Shown piece after piece: positions 21,059 to 31,260 of a stretch of DNA of 64,000 nt. The translations under genes were made by a program, and so were the position numbers. The notes beneath the pieces were generated by a model, which worked only from the letters and a program-made list of their open reading frames with translations, was not told where the DNA came from and made no database searches. Within the stretch, counting starts at the first letter, position 1, and every line of letters starts with the position of its first letter. The stretch comes from Cupriavidus sp. EM10. GTDB taxonomy: Bacteria; Pseudomonadota; Gammaproteobacteria; Burkholderiales; Burkholderiaceae. The stretch is taken from the NCBI RefSeq assembly GCF_018729255.1, contig NZ_CP076061.1:434001-498000 (forward strand), given 5' to 3'.

Positions 21059-21792
21059 CGGTGTTCGAGCGTGACGCGCGTGGCCAGCAGGTATCCGTCG
21101 CCACGTACGGTCTTGAGCATGCCGGGGCGCCGGGGGTCCGGCTCCAGCTTCTTGCGCAGGCGGCTCACCTGGCTGTCGACGCTGCGGTCGAACGCCACGG
21201 TTTCCGAGCGCTGGGTCAGGTCCAGCAGCTGGCTGCGGCTCAGCACGCGGTTGGCGTTTTCCACGAACGCCCGCAGCAGATGGAATTCGGCGGTGCTCAG
21301 CGGCACGACCTCGTCGGCCGGATTGCGCAGTTCCCGCGTGGCGGTATCGAACGTCCATCCGCTGAAGATAAAGCGGACGTCGGGCTGGGCCAGCGGCTCC
21401 GGCGCCACGGCCGGCAAGGCGGCACGATTGCGCCGCAGCACGCTGCGCACGCGCGCCACCAGCTCGCGGGGATCGAAAGGCTTGACCACGTAGTCGTCGG
21501 CGCCGATCTCCAGCCCGGCGATGCGGTCCGCCTGGTCGGTGACTGCCGTCAGCAGGATCACCGGCGTGCCCACGTGTTCCGACACATAGCGGCACAGCGA
21601 CAGGCCGTTCTCCCCGGGCAGCATGATGTCGAGCACGATCAGGTTGAAGGTTCGCTCGTCCAGCCGCTGGCGCATGGCCTTGCCGTCCCCCACCGCCTCG
21701 ACGTCGAAATCGAAACGACGCATATAGGTGGCCAACGGATCACGAATGTTCTTGTGGTCGTCGACGACCAGTATCCGGGGGCGTATGTCCAT
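21055..21792 (-). CDS. OmpR/PhoB-family response regulator
   Basis: 245 residues. The receiver domain has the acidic pocket (VVDDHKN), the phosphorylated Asp in LIVLDIMLPGENG, the Thr in ILLTA and the Lys in VVKPFDP. A winged-helix DNA-binding domain follows, with LSTAEFHLLRAFVENANRVLSR, DRSVDSQVSRLRKKLE and TVRGDGYLL. It is the first gene of a two-gene operon with the kinase and is divergent from the Fur-family gene across about 240 bases. Target genes are not evident from the sequence. Confidence 0.92.
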   Translation of the reverse strand: MDIRPRILVVDDHKNIRDPLATYMRRFDFDVEAVGDGKAMRQRLDERTFNLIVLDIMLPGENGLSLCRYVSEHVGTPVILLTAVTDQADRIAGLEIGADDYVVKPFDPRELVARVRSVLRRNRAALPAVAPEPLAQPDVRFIFSGWTFDTATRELRNPADEVVPLSTAEFHLLRAFVENANRVLSRSQLLDLTQRSETVAFDRSVDSQVSRLRKKLEPDPRRPGMLKTVRGDGYLLATRVTLEHR

Positions 21793-22033
21793 GCCTAGCT
21801 CAGTTTTCTTTAAAAGGTCGCGAATTAATGTCCGGCTAACGAACGTCGGCTAGCCTGCGCGACGTTTCCACTGCGGTCCGAAGCCCGTCCCGCCGGCCGA
21901 TTTCCATCGGACAGACGTCCGGTGCCCCGGGACGCATGTCCCGGGTCGGCCCGTCCGCCGTTGTCATGCGATGGCGGCAGCCGCTAGCCTGCGGGGCCGT
22001 GCGACGGAAACCGAGCGCCCTGACATTCCGGAA

Positions 22034-22564
22034 ATGCCTCGCGAAAAGCATCCCTTGTCCATCCAGCTGCTGGAGACGCACCGCCTCGCGGCCAATGCCC
22101 CGCGCGTTGCGCTCATGGAAATCCTGCTGGCGTCGCCCGCGCGGCATCTGACTGCCGAGCAGCTTTGCGCGGCCATGCTCAAGCGCAACGACGGCCAGTC
22201 GATCTCCTCGTTCAAGAAGGCGATCTACGACCTTGCCGACCAGGGTCCGCTGGCGCGCGTGGTGGTACCCGACCGGAAGAACCGGTCGATCGCGTTCTAC
22301 GAACTGGCCGACCAGCTGGTGCATCGCCACCTGTACTGCACCCACTGCGGCAGCCTGACCGAAGTCTTCGACGCCGCCCTGGAGCAGCACGTCCGCCAGA
22401 ACTTCCTGGCACACGGACTGGTGCCCGCCAAGGTCGATCTCGCCCTGCCAGGGCTTTGCGCGACCTGCCAGGCGGCGCTGGCAACCCCTGTGCGCCCAAC
22501 GGACCGGCCGGGCCGGCTGGACCATCGACCCGTCCCCGCCCCGTCAACCCCACTCAACGGCTGA
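22034..22564 (+). CDS. Fur-family metal-responsive regulator (divergent member)
   Basis: About 176 residues from the ATG at 22034; an in-frame ATG at 21971 would add 21 low-complexity residues, and neither start has a clear ribosome site. It has the Fur layout: winged helix (RVALMEILLASPARHLTAEQLCAAML ... SFKKAIYDLADQG, quoted with a gap), a hinge, and a dimerisation domain with HRHLYCTHCG and LCATCQAAL, which hold two CxxC structural zinc motifs. The recognition helix is unusual (no SxxTVYR), so it is not the housekeeping Fur; Zur- or Nur-like specificity is possible. Its position opposite the two-component operon and near a siderophore receptor supports a role in metal homeostasis. Confidence 0.75.
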   Translation: MPREKHPLSIQLLETHRLAANAPRVALMEILLASPARHLTAEQLCAAMLKRNDGQSISSFKKAIYDLADQGPLARVVVPDRKNRSIAFYELADQLVHRHLYCTHCGSLTEVFDAALEQHVRQNFLAHGLVPAKVDLALPGLCATCQAALATPVRPTDRPGRLDHRPVPAPSTPLNG

Positions 22565-23054
22565 CCGGCGGCACCAGCAGGTCTTCGAAGAAATAGGCCG
22601 CCAGCTGGTGCCGGCCATCGAGCTTGGCCTTGGCGTAGACGTTGGCGGCATGCTGGCGCACGGTCTTGGCCCCGCTCTCGCGCACGCCGGCTATCTCCTC
22701 CAGCGACAGGCCCTTTACCAACAGCAGCGCCACGTCCTTTTCCGCAGGGGTCAGCCTCCAGGCCTCGAACTGCATCTGCATCGACTTCAGGAAATCCCGC
22801 GTGGACTGTTGCGACGCGACGTCGCGTTCGGCGTGCGCGCGGGCGGCCGCGTCAGCCGAGGCCTTCAGCGTCGCAAATTCACGCGCGGCGCGCCGGCGTT
22901 CGCGAATCACCAGATACAGGATTACCAGGAAGGCCGCCGTGGCGGCGAGCTCGGTCAGCAGGTGATAGGACGGGCCGCTATGGAACAGTTGATACAGGTC
23001 CCAGGCCTGATAAGCCGGGAACACCATCAGCAGGAAAGGAAGTTTGTAGGGCAT
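22554..23054 (-). CDS. Membrane-bound LuxR-type helix-turn-helix protein
   Basis: 166 residues: two N-terminal hydrophobic helices (about 2-20 and 31-50), a basic coiled-coil linker, and a C-terminal LuxR-type helix-turn-helix with LTPAEKDVALLLVKGLSLEEIAGVRESGAKTV (given here as residues near 102-133) and a QLAAYFFEDLL tail. There is no receiver or ligand domain, so it is a small membrane-tethered regulator of the kind common in proteobacteria with unknown signals. It converges on and overlaps the end of the Fur-family gene by about 11 bases. Confidence 0.78.
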   Translation of the reverse strand: MPYKLPFLLMVFPAYQAWDLYQLFHSGPSYHLLTELAATAAFLVILYLVIRERRRAAREFATLKASADAAARAHAERDVASQQSTRDFLKSMQMQFEAWRLTPAEKDVALLLVKGLSLEEIAGVRESGAKTVRQHAANVYAKAKLDGRHQLAAYFFEDLLVPPVSR

Positions 23055-23237
23055 CGACGCGCGTCAGAATAGACACCTGCGGGCAGACCGTAACAGCCCC
23101 GACACAGGCGCCCGTAAATGTAACTGATTCTCACTTATATCGAAAGTCCTTCCGCCGGCCCGGGTGTGCCCCCGCAGGCTTGTGGCATCGCATACACTTC
23201 CGGCAATGGCGTGCAGCCACTATCGCGCAGCGACTCC

Positions 23238-24148
23238 ATGAAGCGCCAATTCGACGATCTACAACTGGGCAGCATCGAGCTGTTCTGCCTGGCGGCCGAA
23301 CTCAGCAGCTTCACGGCGGCGGCCGTGGCGGCCGGTGTGACGCCGGCAGCGGTCAGCCGCAGCGTGTCGCGGCTGGAAGAACGGCTCGGGGTCAGGCTTT
23401 TCGTGCGCACCACGCGCCAGATCCGGCTGACCGACGAGGGCCGCATCTATTTCGACGAGACCCGCCAGGCGCTGGCCCAACTGGTGGACGCCGAACGCCA
23501 GATCAGCGGTCAGCACGCCACGCCGGCCGGCCGCCTGCGCATCAGCCTGCCCACGCCTTACGCGCACTACCGCGTGCTGCCGGTGCTGCCGGAATTTCGC
23601 GAGCGATATCCCGACGTGGAGATCGACGTGCATATCAGCAACCGCAACGTGGACTTTGCCGACGATACGTACGACCTGTCCGTGCGTGGCCGGGCGCCCG
23701 ACGACTCCACGCTGATCGCGCGCAAGCTGGAAGATGCGGAAATGGTGGTGGTGGCCACGCCGGCCTACCTGAAGCGCCGTGGCACGCCGAAGTCGCTGGA
23801 CGACCTGCTGGCGCATGAGTGCATCCAGTTCGAACGCCCCAGCAGCGGCCGGCGCATTCCGTGGACGTTCCGCCAGGACGGCGAGGATATCGACGTCATG
23901 ACCACCGGCTCGATTGCCACGTCCGAAGACGCACTCGGCGGTGCCACGCTGGCCCGGGCCGGCGCGGGCCTGTTCCAGACCTACCGGTTCGTGGTCGAGC
24001 AGGACCTGCGCGAAGGCACGCTGGTGCAGGTACTGCAGGAATTTGGCGGCAGCACGCGGCCGTTCGTCCTGCTCTACCCCATGCGCGGCATGTCTCCCGA
24101 CGGGTGCGCACGTTCGTCGATTTCCTGGTCGACAAGTTCTCCGCGTAA
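23238..24148 (+). pseudogene. LysR-family regulator; frameshifted near its end
   Basis: An N-terminal LysR helix-turn-helix (SIELFCLAAELSSFTAAAVAAGVTPAAVSRSVSRLEERLG, residues about 12-50) and a normal substrate-binding domain. The last 20 or so residues are out of frame: one extra C at the CCC of 24096-24098 reads SPRRVRTFVDFLVDKFSA and ends at TAA 24146-24148, a standard LysR ending and a total of 303 residues. Without the repair the frame runs on far into the next gene. It precedes an SDR gene on the same strand and may regulate it. A TGATTCTCACTTATA stretch at 23125-23139 upstream weakly resembles a Fur half-site. Confidence 0.85.
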
Positions 24149-24341
24149 GCGCCCCTTCCTTTCTTTCGTGCCCCGAGCACTGCCGCACCATGCCGCGCCA
24201 GCACACTTGTTACCGCCGCGCATAAGTGTTTGTGCGCCGGTGCCGTTCCATAGCTGGCTTGCCTCACCTACATTTCCAGCCATCGACCACGTCGGTTCGA
24301 TTGGCAAGAAGCCAAGGTCAACCAGATCCAAGAGGCAAATC

Positions 24342-25068
24342 ATGAGCAACACGCAAACCACCCCGCAACGCAAAAGGTCGCCATCATCACCGGCGCTTCA
24401 CAAGGCATCGGCGCAGAACTGGTCAAGGCCTATCGCCAGCGCGGCTACCGCGTCGTGGGCACGGCGCGCAGCATCCAGCAACCCGACGACGCCAATATCC
24501 TCGCCGTGCCGGGCGACATCGCCGACCCCGACACCGCCCGCCGGGTGGTTTCGCAGGCCATCGAGAAGTTCGGCCGCGTCGACGCCCTGGTCAATAACGC
24601 CGGCATCTTCATCGCCAAGCCGTTCACCAGCTACACGGCGGAGGACTACGTCACCAAGACCGGCGTGAACCTGGCCGGCTTTTTCTACATCACGCAACTG
24701 GCCATCGCCCAGATGGAAAGCAGGGCAGCGGCCACGTGGTGAGCATCACCACCAGCCTGGTCGACCATGCGATCCAGGGCGTGCCGTCGGTGCTGGCGTC
24801 GCTGACCAAGGGTGGCATCAACTCGGCCACCAAGTCGCTGGCGGTCGAATATGCCAGGCGCGGCATCCGCGTGAACGCCGTGGCACCTGGCATCATCAAG
24901 TCGCCGATGCATGCCCCCGAAACCCATGAAGCGCTGGGTGCGCTTCACCCGATGGGCCATATGGGCGAAATGAGCGATATCGTCGAAGCCGTGCTGTTCC
25001 TGGAGTCGGCACCGTTCGTCACCGGCGAGATCCTGCACGTCGACGGCGGCCAGAGCGCGGGCCACTAA
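24342..25068 (+). pseudogene. SDR-family oxidoreductase; two frameshifts in this sequence
   Basis: Three reading-frame pieces together make a standard 242-residue SDR: MSNTQTTPQR, then KVAIITGASQGIGAELVKAY and NNAGIF, then GHVVSITTSLVD to GEILHVDGG. The breaks are at the AAAA run 24372-24375 and the GGG at 24723-24725; one added base at each restores the frame. The catalytic tyrosine of YxxxK is not present: the equivalent residues are ASLTK, a replacement seen in one SDR subgroup. AGAGG precedes the start. The gene follows a LysR regulator. Substrate unknown. Confidence 0.8.
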
Positions 25069-25073
25069 GTCGA

Positions 25074-25119
25074 CCCGCTCCCTTCACCCCGCTCCCTCCC
25101 TTCACCCCGCTCCCTTCGC
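25074..25119. repeat. Three imperfect copies of CCCGCTCCCTTC(A/G)C
   Basis: Copies begin at 25074, 25088 (with an inserted CCCT) and 25106 in the spacer after the SDR gene. The stretch is pyrimidine-only on the plus strand apart from G and A at fixed places. It is most likely slippage-derived and has no coding potential. Confidence 0.6.
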
Positions 25120-25154
25120 GCCGCACCCGGCCGTTTTCCGGGAATCGGCAACAC

Positions 25155-25190
25155 GGCCCGCCCCTTTCGGCGGGCCATCTTGCATTTTTA
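25155..25190 (+). terminator. Rho-independent terminator after the SDR gene
   Basis: A perfect 8-base-pair stem GGCCCGCC / GGCGGGCC (25155-25162 and 25169-25176) with loop CCTTTC, followed after ATCTTGCA by a run of T. It lies about 90 bases after the SDR stop. Confidence 0.75.
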
Positions 25191-25242
25191 TAAGGGTAAA
25201 CCCTGATCACGGCATCACATAAGTGCCTGCGTGCTCTCCTAG

Positions 25243-27102
<1,860 letters not shown>

Positions 27103-27122
27103 GGGTGTCGTGCAGGGCAACG

Positions 27123-27159
27123 CCTGCTTCCGCGCGACATTGGGATGTGCGGAAGCAGG
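27123..27159. terminator. Bidirectional hairpin between convergent genes
   Basis: A perfect 11-base-pair stem CCTGCTTCCGC / GCGGAAGCAGG with a 15-base loop lies between the E3 gene and the convergent unknown gene. No T-tract follows on either strand. Confidence 0.5.
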
Positions 27160-27177
27160 ACGCCTCGAACCCTCGCG

Positions 27178-27888
27178 TTAGTCGGATTCTTCCGAGCGCG
27201 AGCGGACCATTTCTTCGAACACCTCCCGCCCCTCGCCGACATGGCGCCAGAAACAGGCTTGCCAGGCAGTATTGGCATTCGCCAGAAACGCCTCCTGCTT
27301 GTCCTTGTCGAGCGATTCCCAGTAAGGCGCCCAGTACACGAGCCACCAGTACTCCATATTGCCTTGCATCATCCCGAAAGCAGATTCGGCCAATTCTGGA
27401 AAGGCGACCCACGGCGCCGGCGGCGCAAGGTCCATCGCAATCACGCGTTGGCACACTTCCACGTCGTTGGTGGAAATTTCCGCACATATGCCGTTGAATT
27501 CTTCATAGGTATGAAAGATCAAGCGGTTTCCCGCGTCCGTGCGCCCTGCATATGTGTTTTTCCCAACCAGGGCATAGCCAGAAGTCACGACTTCACCCAA
27601 TGCCTGTAATTTGTCCGGCAGCAGATGCATCCCGGTGCTGACAGCTTCCATAGACCTGTCCCGCAAATCCAGAAACCGAGGGTAGGCGCCCAGCGACTGG
27701 AAAGCCTCTTCGTCTAGCGGACGGCCAAACATGGCCTGTACGTCTTCAAGGGAAATGCCGCATATCGCGCGATAGGCACGCTGCAGAGACCGCTCCCTTT
27801 CGCGACGAGCCCGTTTCTCGGGATGCATGGGCCTGAGATCGCCGAGCGTTTCGAAAATCTTCTCCAGTATCGTTCTTGCGCTACGCAT
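27178..27888 (-). CDS. Unknown protein, distal copy of a tandem paralogue pair
   Basis: 236 residues, not recognised. It has no signal peptide or membrane helix. Visible blocks, shared with the gene upstream, are LRPMHPEKRARR, VQAMFGRPLDEEAFQSLGAYP, FLDLRDRSMEAVSTGMHLLP, GKNTYAGR, RLIFHTYEEFNGIC, EISTNDVEVCQRVIA, PWVAFPELAESAFGMMQGN and a Trp/Tyr-rich YWWLVYWAPYWESL. By eye the two proteins are about 60% identical, so this is a duplication. Base composition is less GC-rich than in the flanking genes. Tandem divergent copies downstream of a small membrane protein recall immunity gene arrays, but no toxin is evident. It could equally be a host-specific accessory gene. Confidence 0.72.
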   Translation of the reverse strand: MRSARTILEKIFETLGDLRPMHPEKRARRERERSLQRAYRAICGISLEDVQAMFGRPLDEEAFQSLGAYPRFLDLRDRSMEAVSTGMHLLPDKLQALGEVVTSGYALVGKNTYAGRTDAGNRLIFHTYEEFNGICAEISTNDVEVCQRVIAMDLAPPAPWVAFPELAESAFGMMQGNMEYWWLVYWAPYWESLDKDKQEAFLANANTAWQACFWRHVGEGREVFEEMVRSRSEESD

Positions 27889-27932
27889 TCAAAAACTCTT
27901 GGCAAAGTAAGGGGCCATTGTCGTCAGCCGCA

Positions 27933-28649
27933 TCAGATTTTTGACTTGTCACCGTTTTCCCGCTTTCGGTAAAGCTCTCGCATGGATTCGTCGGCCTCGA
28001 TGCGACTTCGCCACGGTTTGTTTGCACGAGAAAGATATGCCTCCCGGCCCTCCGGACTGAGCGATTCCCAGAAAGGGTCCCAATACTCGTTCCACCAGTA
28101 TTCGATATTGCCCATCAGCATTCCAAAAGCGGTCTCCGCCAACTCTGGAAAAGCCACCCACGGCTCCAACGGCTCCAGGTCCAGCGCGATCACGCGCCGG
28201 CAGACCTCCACATCGTTGGTGGAAATGCCGACGCAAACGCCGTTGAATTGCTCATAAGTGTGGAAGATCAGGCGGTTCCGGGGATTGTCACGCGCTGCGT
28301 ACGTGTTCTTGCCGATAAGGTCATAGCCGCGCGTCACGACATCGCGCACTGCCGATATCCTCGCGGGCAGCAAATGCAGCCCCGTACTGACCGCTTCCAT
28401 GCGCCGGTCTCGTAAATCCAGAAACTCGGGATAGCCTTGCAGCGACTGGAATGCGCCGTCGTCCAGTGGACGGCTGAACATGGCCTGCACTTCCTCCATA
28501 GACATGTCGCACACCGAGCGATAGGCGCGCTGCAAGGTTCGCTCCACATCGCGCCGGAGCCGCCGCTGCGCCCGCTTCTCGGGATCCATGGGTCTGAGTT
28601 CGCCGAGAACTTCAAGGATCCTCTTCAATGCTTTGCGAGCGCGGCTCAT
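27933..28649 (-). CDS. Unknown protein, proximal copy of a tandem paralogue pair
   Basis: 238 residues, not recognised, and about 60% identical by eye to the gene 44 bases downstream. The same blocks are present: LRPMDPEKRAQRR, VQAMFSRPLDDGAFQSLQGYP, FLDLRDRRMEAVSTGLHLLP, GKNTYAAR, RLIFHTYEQFNGVC, GISTNDVEVCRRVIALD, PWVAFPELAETAFGMLMGN and YWWNEYWDPFWESL. The N and C termini differ most. Its ATG overlaps the stop of the 58-residue membrane protein gene (ATGA), so the two are translationally coupled. No known catalytic motif was found; the fold looks mixed helical and cytoplasmic. Function unknown. Confidence 0.74.
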   Translation of the reverse strand: MSRARKALKRILEVLGELRPMDPEKRAQRRLRRDVERTLQRAYRSVCDMSMEEVQAMFSRPLDDGAFQSLQGYPEFLDLRDRRMEAVSTGLHLLPARISAVRDVVTRGYDLIGKNTYAARDNPRNRLIFHTYEQFNGVCVGISTNDVEVCRRVIALDLEPLEPWVAFPELAETAFGMLMGNIEYWWNEYWDPFWESLSPEGREAYLSRANKPWRSRIEADESMRELYRKRENGDKSKI

Positions 28650-28822
28650 TCGAACACCCTTTCAGCCCAGTAATCCGCACCGTAATAGCCCATCGCTCCA
28701 AAAATCACTCCCCCGATCAGCCCCGTGACAATCAGGCCCGGCCCGGTCACCACCCCATACGTCGCCGTTACGGAATCACCTAGCTTCGCGCCGTTCCTCA
28801 GCGCATATCTGATGTCTGCCAT
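28646..28822 (-). CDS. 58-residue glycine-rich membrane protein
   Basis: A short gene encoding MADIRYALRNGAKLGDS, then a hydrophobic glycine-rich span (VVTGPGLIVTGLIGGVIFGAM, about residues 24-44) and the tail GYYGADYWAERVFE. One membrane helix with glycine-zipper spacing is likely. It overlaps the next gene by four bases, which supports that it is real. A possible ribosome site (GAGGGG) lies before the ATG. I do not recognise the family. Its place ahead of two paralogues suggests that it works with them. Confidence 0.65.
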   Translation of the reverse strand: MADIRYALRNGAKLGDSVTATYGVVTGPGLIVTGLIGGVIFGAMGYYGADYWAERVFE

Positions 28823-28831
28823 TCTGGCCCC

Positions 28832-28945
28832 TCAGTAAAGTGAGGAGCCATTCTGGTCAGCGCCTGGTATCCAGGTAAATCGCAATCCCCTTGAATCGCG
28901 TGCATCGAGGTCAAGGAAGCCGGCATTGGCAGAAACGCCAATCAC
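28832..28945 (-). other. 37-codon reading frame, possible truncated gene end
   Basis: From a GTG at 28945 that overlaps the AraC stop (GTGA), the frame reads IGVSANAGFLDLDARDSRG to GADQNGSSLY and stops at 28832, nine bases before the 58-residue gene. It is either a real coupled micro-gene or the C-terminal remnant of a gene cut where the block joins the AraC gene. The composition looks protein-like, but no homologue is recognised. Confidence 0.3.
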
Positions 28946-29928
28946 TCCACCGCCGACACAAATCGCTTGCGATACTCCGCGGGCGTAACGCCCACCACGC
29001 GCAGGAATGCCCGGCGCAGCGTATCGACGCTGGAGAATCCGCACTCGGCGGCGGCCTGCTTGGGCGCGATATTGCCCTCTTCCAGCAGTTGCCGGGCGGC
29101 GGTCACGCGTGCGGCTTCGACCCAGTTGGCCGGCGTCACGCCCACTTCGTCCTGGAACAGGCGCGACAGGTGCCGCGCGCTGACGCCGATTCGTGCGGCC
29201 AGGCTGGGTACGTCGTGCGCGGCGGCGGGATGAGCCGCCACCCAGCGTTGCAGTTCCTGCAAGGCGGAGCGGTTTGCTGCGGCGGGGGCCTGGCGGCGGC
29301 TGAACTGGGCCTGTCCGCCTGGTCGTTTAAAGAACATCACCAACTGGCTGGCCACTTTCAGGGCGATGTCGCGGCCCAGGTCTTCCTCGATCAGCGCCAG
29401 CGCCAGATCCATGCCCGCTGTCACCCCGGCCGCCGTGCGGACCTTGCCGTCGCGCACGTGGATGGCATCGGCGTCCACGGTCACCTTGGGGAAGCGCGCC
29501 GCCAGCGCATCGGCGGCGGCCCAGTGGGTGGTGGCGCGGCGGCCGTCGAGCAGCCCGGCTCCCGCCAGCAGGAAGGCGCCGCTGCAGACCGATCCGTAAC
29601 GCCGCGCTGCGGGCGCCGTCCGGCGGATCCATTCGAGCACGAGCGGCTCGGCGGGCGCGTCCCCTGCATGAGGCGCGCCGGCTACCAGCAGCGTGTGAAA
29701 GCGCGACGGCGACGCGGCCGACACATCGTCCTCGATCACGATATCGGGCAGCAGCCGGGCGCCTGACGATGCCGTAAGTGGCCCGCGCCGCACCGCCACC
29801 ACCCTCATCTGGTACGCCGTGACGCCTGCCTGGACGTTGGCTTCGGCAAACACGTCCAGCGGGCCGGATACGTCCAGCAACTGGACGCCTTCGATGGCCA
29901 ACAGGCCGATGGTACGGGTAGCGGGCAT
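28942..29928 (-). CDS. GlxA-type AraC-family regulator (DJ-1/PfpI domain + HTH)
   Basis: 328 residues. The N-terminal DJ-1/PfpI-like domain (RTIGLLAIEGVQLLDVSGPLDVF to about residue 190) has the nucleophile-elbow-type cysteine in GSVCSGAFLLAGAGLLDGRRATTHW, described in two parts: VCSGAF and ATTHW. The C-terminal part is a double AraC helix-turn-helix (SLAARIGVSARHLSRLFQDE and AAAECGFSSVDTLRRAF). Such regulators sense small nitrogenous or aldehyde metabolites and activate neighbours. It is divergent from the HD-domain gene, with a palindrome in between. Downstream on the same strand lie the unknown genes of the 27-29 kb block. Confidence 0.88.
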   Translation of the reverse strand: MPATRTIGLLAIEGVQLLDVSGPLDVFAEANVQAGVTAYQMRVVAVRRGPLTASSGARLLPDIVIEDDVSAASPSRFHTLLVAGAPHAGDAPAEPLVLEWIRRTAPAARRYGSVCSGAFLLAGAGLLDGRRATTHWAAADALAARFPKVTVDADAIHVRDGKVRTAAGVTAGMDLALALIEEDLGRDIALKVASQLVMFFKRPGGQAQFSRRQAPAAANRSALQELQRWVAAHPAAAHDVPSLAARIGVSARHLSRLFQDEVGVTPANWVEAARVTAARQLLEEGNIAPKQAAAECGFSSVDTLRRAFLRVVGVTPAEYRKRFVSAVE

Positions 29929-29994
29929 GGCGCAATGGGGTCAGTGAAGCCGCGATCGGCCCAGTGTGTCCGAATCGCCGTGGTATGTCCATAT

Positions 29995-30011
29995 TCGTCG
30001 TGTTACGACGA
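29995..30011. promoter_or_regulatory. Perfect 7-3-7 palindrome in the AraC/HD divergent region
   Basis: TCGTCGT, GTT, ACGACGA. It sits just upstream of a plausible promoter for the HD gene and is the likely operator of the adjacent AraC-type regulator; binding is inferred. Confidence 0.45.
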
Positions 30012-30041
30012 TTGAAGACATGCTACGCCCGCTCCTAGACT
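30012..30041 (+). promoter_or_regulatory. Possible sigma-70 promoter of the HD-domain gene
   Basis: TTGAAG and TAGACT with an 18-base spacer, about 30 bases before the ATG at 30072. The same TCCTAGACT stretch occurs at 25233-25241 before the E3 gene. Confidence 0.35.
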
Positions 30042-30071
30042 CGAAGCAACCCCCACCGAACAGGAGCCACC

Positions 30072-30712
30072 ATGCGTTTCACCACCGGCGACATTGCCAT
30101 TCCCGACAGCCAGTTGGCCCGCGAAATCACCGAACTCGTACGCGACACCGAATCGCCGCTGCTGTTTCACCATTCCAGCCGCGTCTACTACTGGCGGCCC
30201 TGGCCGGCCTGCAACGGGGCCTCCAGTACGATCCCGAACTGCTCTACGCAGGCGCGATGTTCCACGACATGGGCCTGACGCATGCGCACAGCAGCCCCGA
30301 CAAGCGCTTCGAAGTCGATGGCGCCAACGCGGCCGCCGATTTCCTGCGCAGCCGAGGCATTGGTGAACGGGAAGTGGAAAAGGTCTGGACCGCCATCGCG
30401 CTGCACACGACGCCCGGCATCCCGGAATTCATGGCGCCCGAGATCGCACTGGTGACGGCAGGCGTCGAAATGGACGTGCTGGGCATCCGCTACGAGACGT
30501 TCGCCGAGCCCGACCGCGAGACCGTGGTGCATGCCCACCCGCGCACGCCTCATTTCAAGGAAGACATCATCCAGGCGTTCTACGACGGCATCCAGCACAA
30601 GCCCGATACCACGTTCGGCAACGTCAAGGCCGACGTGCTGGCCGACAAGAACCCGCACTTCCATCGCGGCAACTTCTGCAGCGTCATTCGTGGGTCGGCC
30701 TGGAAAGGCTGA
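30072..30712 (+). pseudogene. HD-domain phosphohydrolase-like protein; frameshifted here
   Basis: The first 42 codons (MRFTTGDIAIPDSQLAREIT to FHHSSRVYYW) and the remainder (AALAGLQRGLQYDPELLYAG to the stop at 30712) are in different frames; one more G at the GG of 30193-30194 joins them as YYWAALAG into a 213-residue protein. Metal-site residues of the HD fold are visible: HHSSRV, MFHDMGL, the following histidines in LHTTPG and HAHPR. Family members are annotated as HD-domain or cyanamide hydratase-like proteins. The gene is divergent from the GlxA-type regulator, which probably controls it, and this fits a small nitrogen compound as substrate, though that is a guess. Confidence 0.8.
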
Positions 30713-30735
30713 CGCTTCACGCCGACCGATGAGCG

Positions 30736-31158
30736 TCAGGCAGGGGGGCAGCCGACATAGCGGCCCACCACGTACGTCAGCATCTCGCGGCTGACCGGCT
30801 TCGTCAGCACCAGGTCCATGCCGGCGGCAAGGCACTCGCGACGCGTCTTGCTGTCGGCCGTGGCTGTCACCGCAACGATGGTCACGCGATGGCCGCCACC
30901 GCGCTGCTCGGCATGGCGAATCGCTCGCGCCAGACCCACGCCGCCCATCCCCGGCAGGCTGACATCGGTCAGCAGCAAGGCCGCGCCGCGCTGCAAGGCC
31001 GCCCAGGCACTATGGCCGTCTTCGCAGGCCACGACCTCGAAGCCGCCAATGGCCCGTAATTGCTCGACGAGCACCAGCAGGCATACGGGATTGTCTTCGG
31101 CGACGACGATGCGCGGCATCGTCGTCAGGGCAGACGCGGAGGCAGTGGTATTGGACAC
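30736..31158 (-). CDS. Single-domain response regulator (CheY-like receiver)
   Basis: 140 residues, receiver only: acidic pocket VVAEDNPVC, phosphorylated Asp in [13 protein letters not shown], Thr in VAVTA, Lys in LTKPVSRE. The receiver resembles those of hybrid kinases such as BvgS/EvgS types ([13 protein letters not shown]). The start is a GTG at 31158; an internal ATG at 31119 (MPRIVVAED) is also possible. No kinase is adjacent. It may be an orphan regulator or the separated receiver of a phosphorelay. Confidence 0.8.
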   Translation of the reverse strand: MSNTTASASALTTMPRIVVAEDNPVCLLVLVEQLRAIGGFEVVACEDGHSAWAALQRGAALLLTDVSLPGMGGVGLARAIRHAEQRGGGHRVTIVAVTATADSKTRRECLAAGMDLVLTKPVSREMLTYVVGRYVGCPPA

Positions 31159-31260
31159 GGGTCACGGCGGTCGAAACGGGCGATGACCTATTGTCGACGG
31201 GATGCCGCCGCGCAGGCTGCTGAAATTTCCGCAATTGCATGCGGAAACGTCTGAAATCGA

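Noticed and set aside
24149..24341. CACTT...AAGTG and CGCA...TGCG partial inverted repeats before the SDR gene
   Set aside because: Arms are four or five bases with mismatches, which is expected by chance in 190 bases.
23238..24668. A LysR protein with a 190-residue extra C-terminal domain
   Set aside because: The extension is the next gene read out of frame after a one-base loss at 24096-24098; the correct LysR ending is present one frame over.
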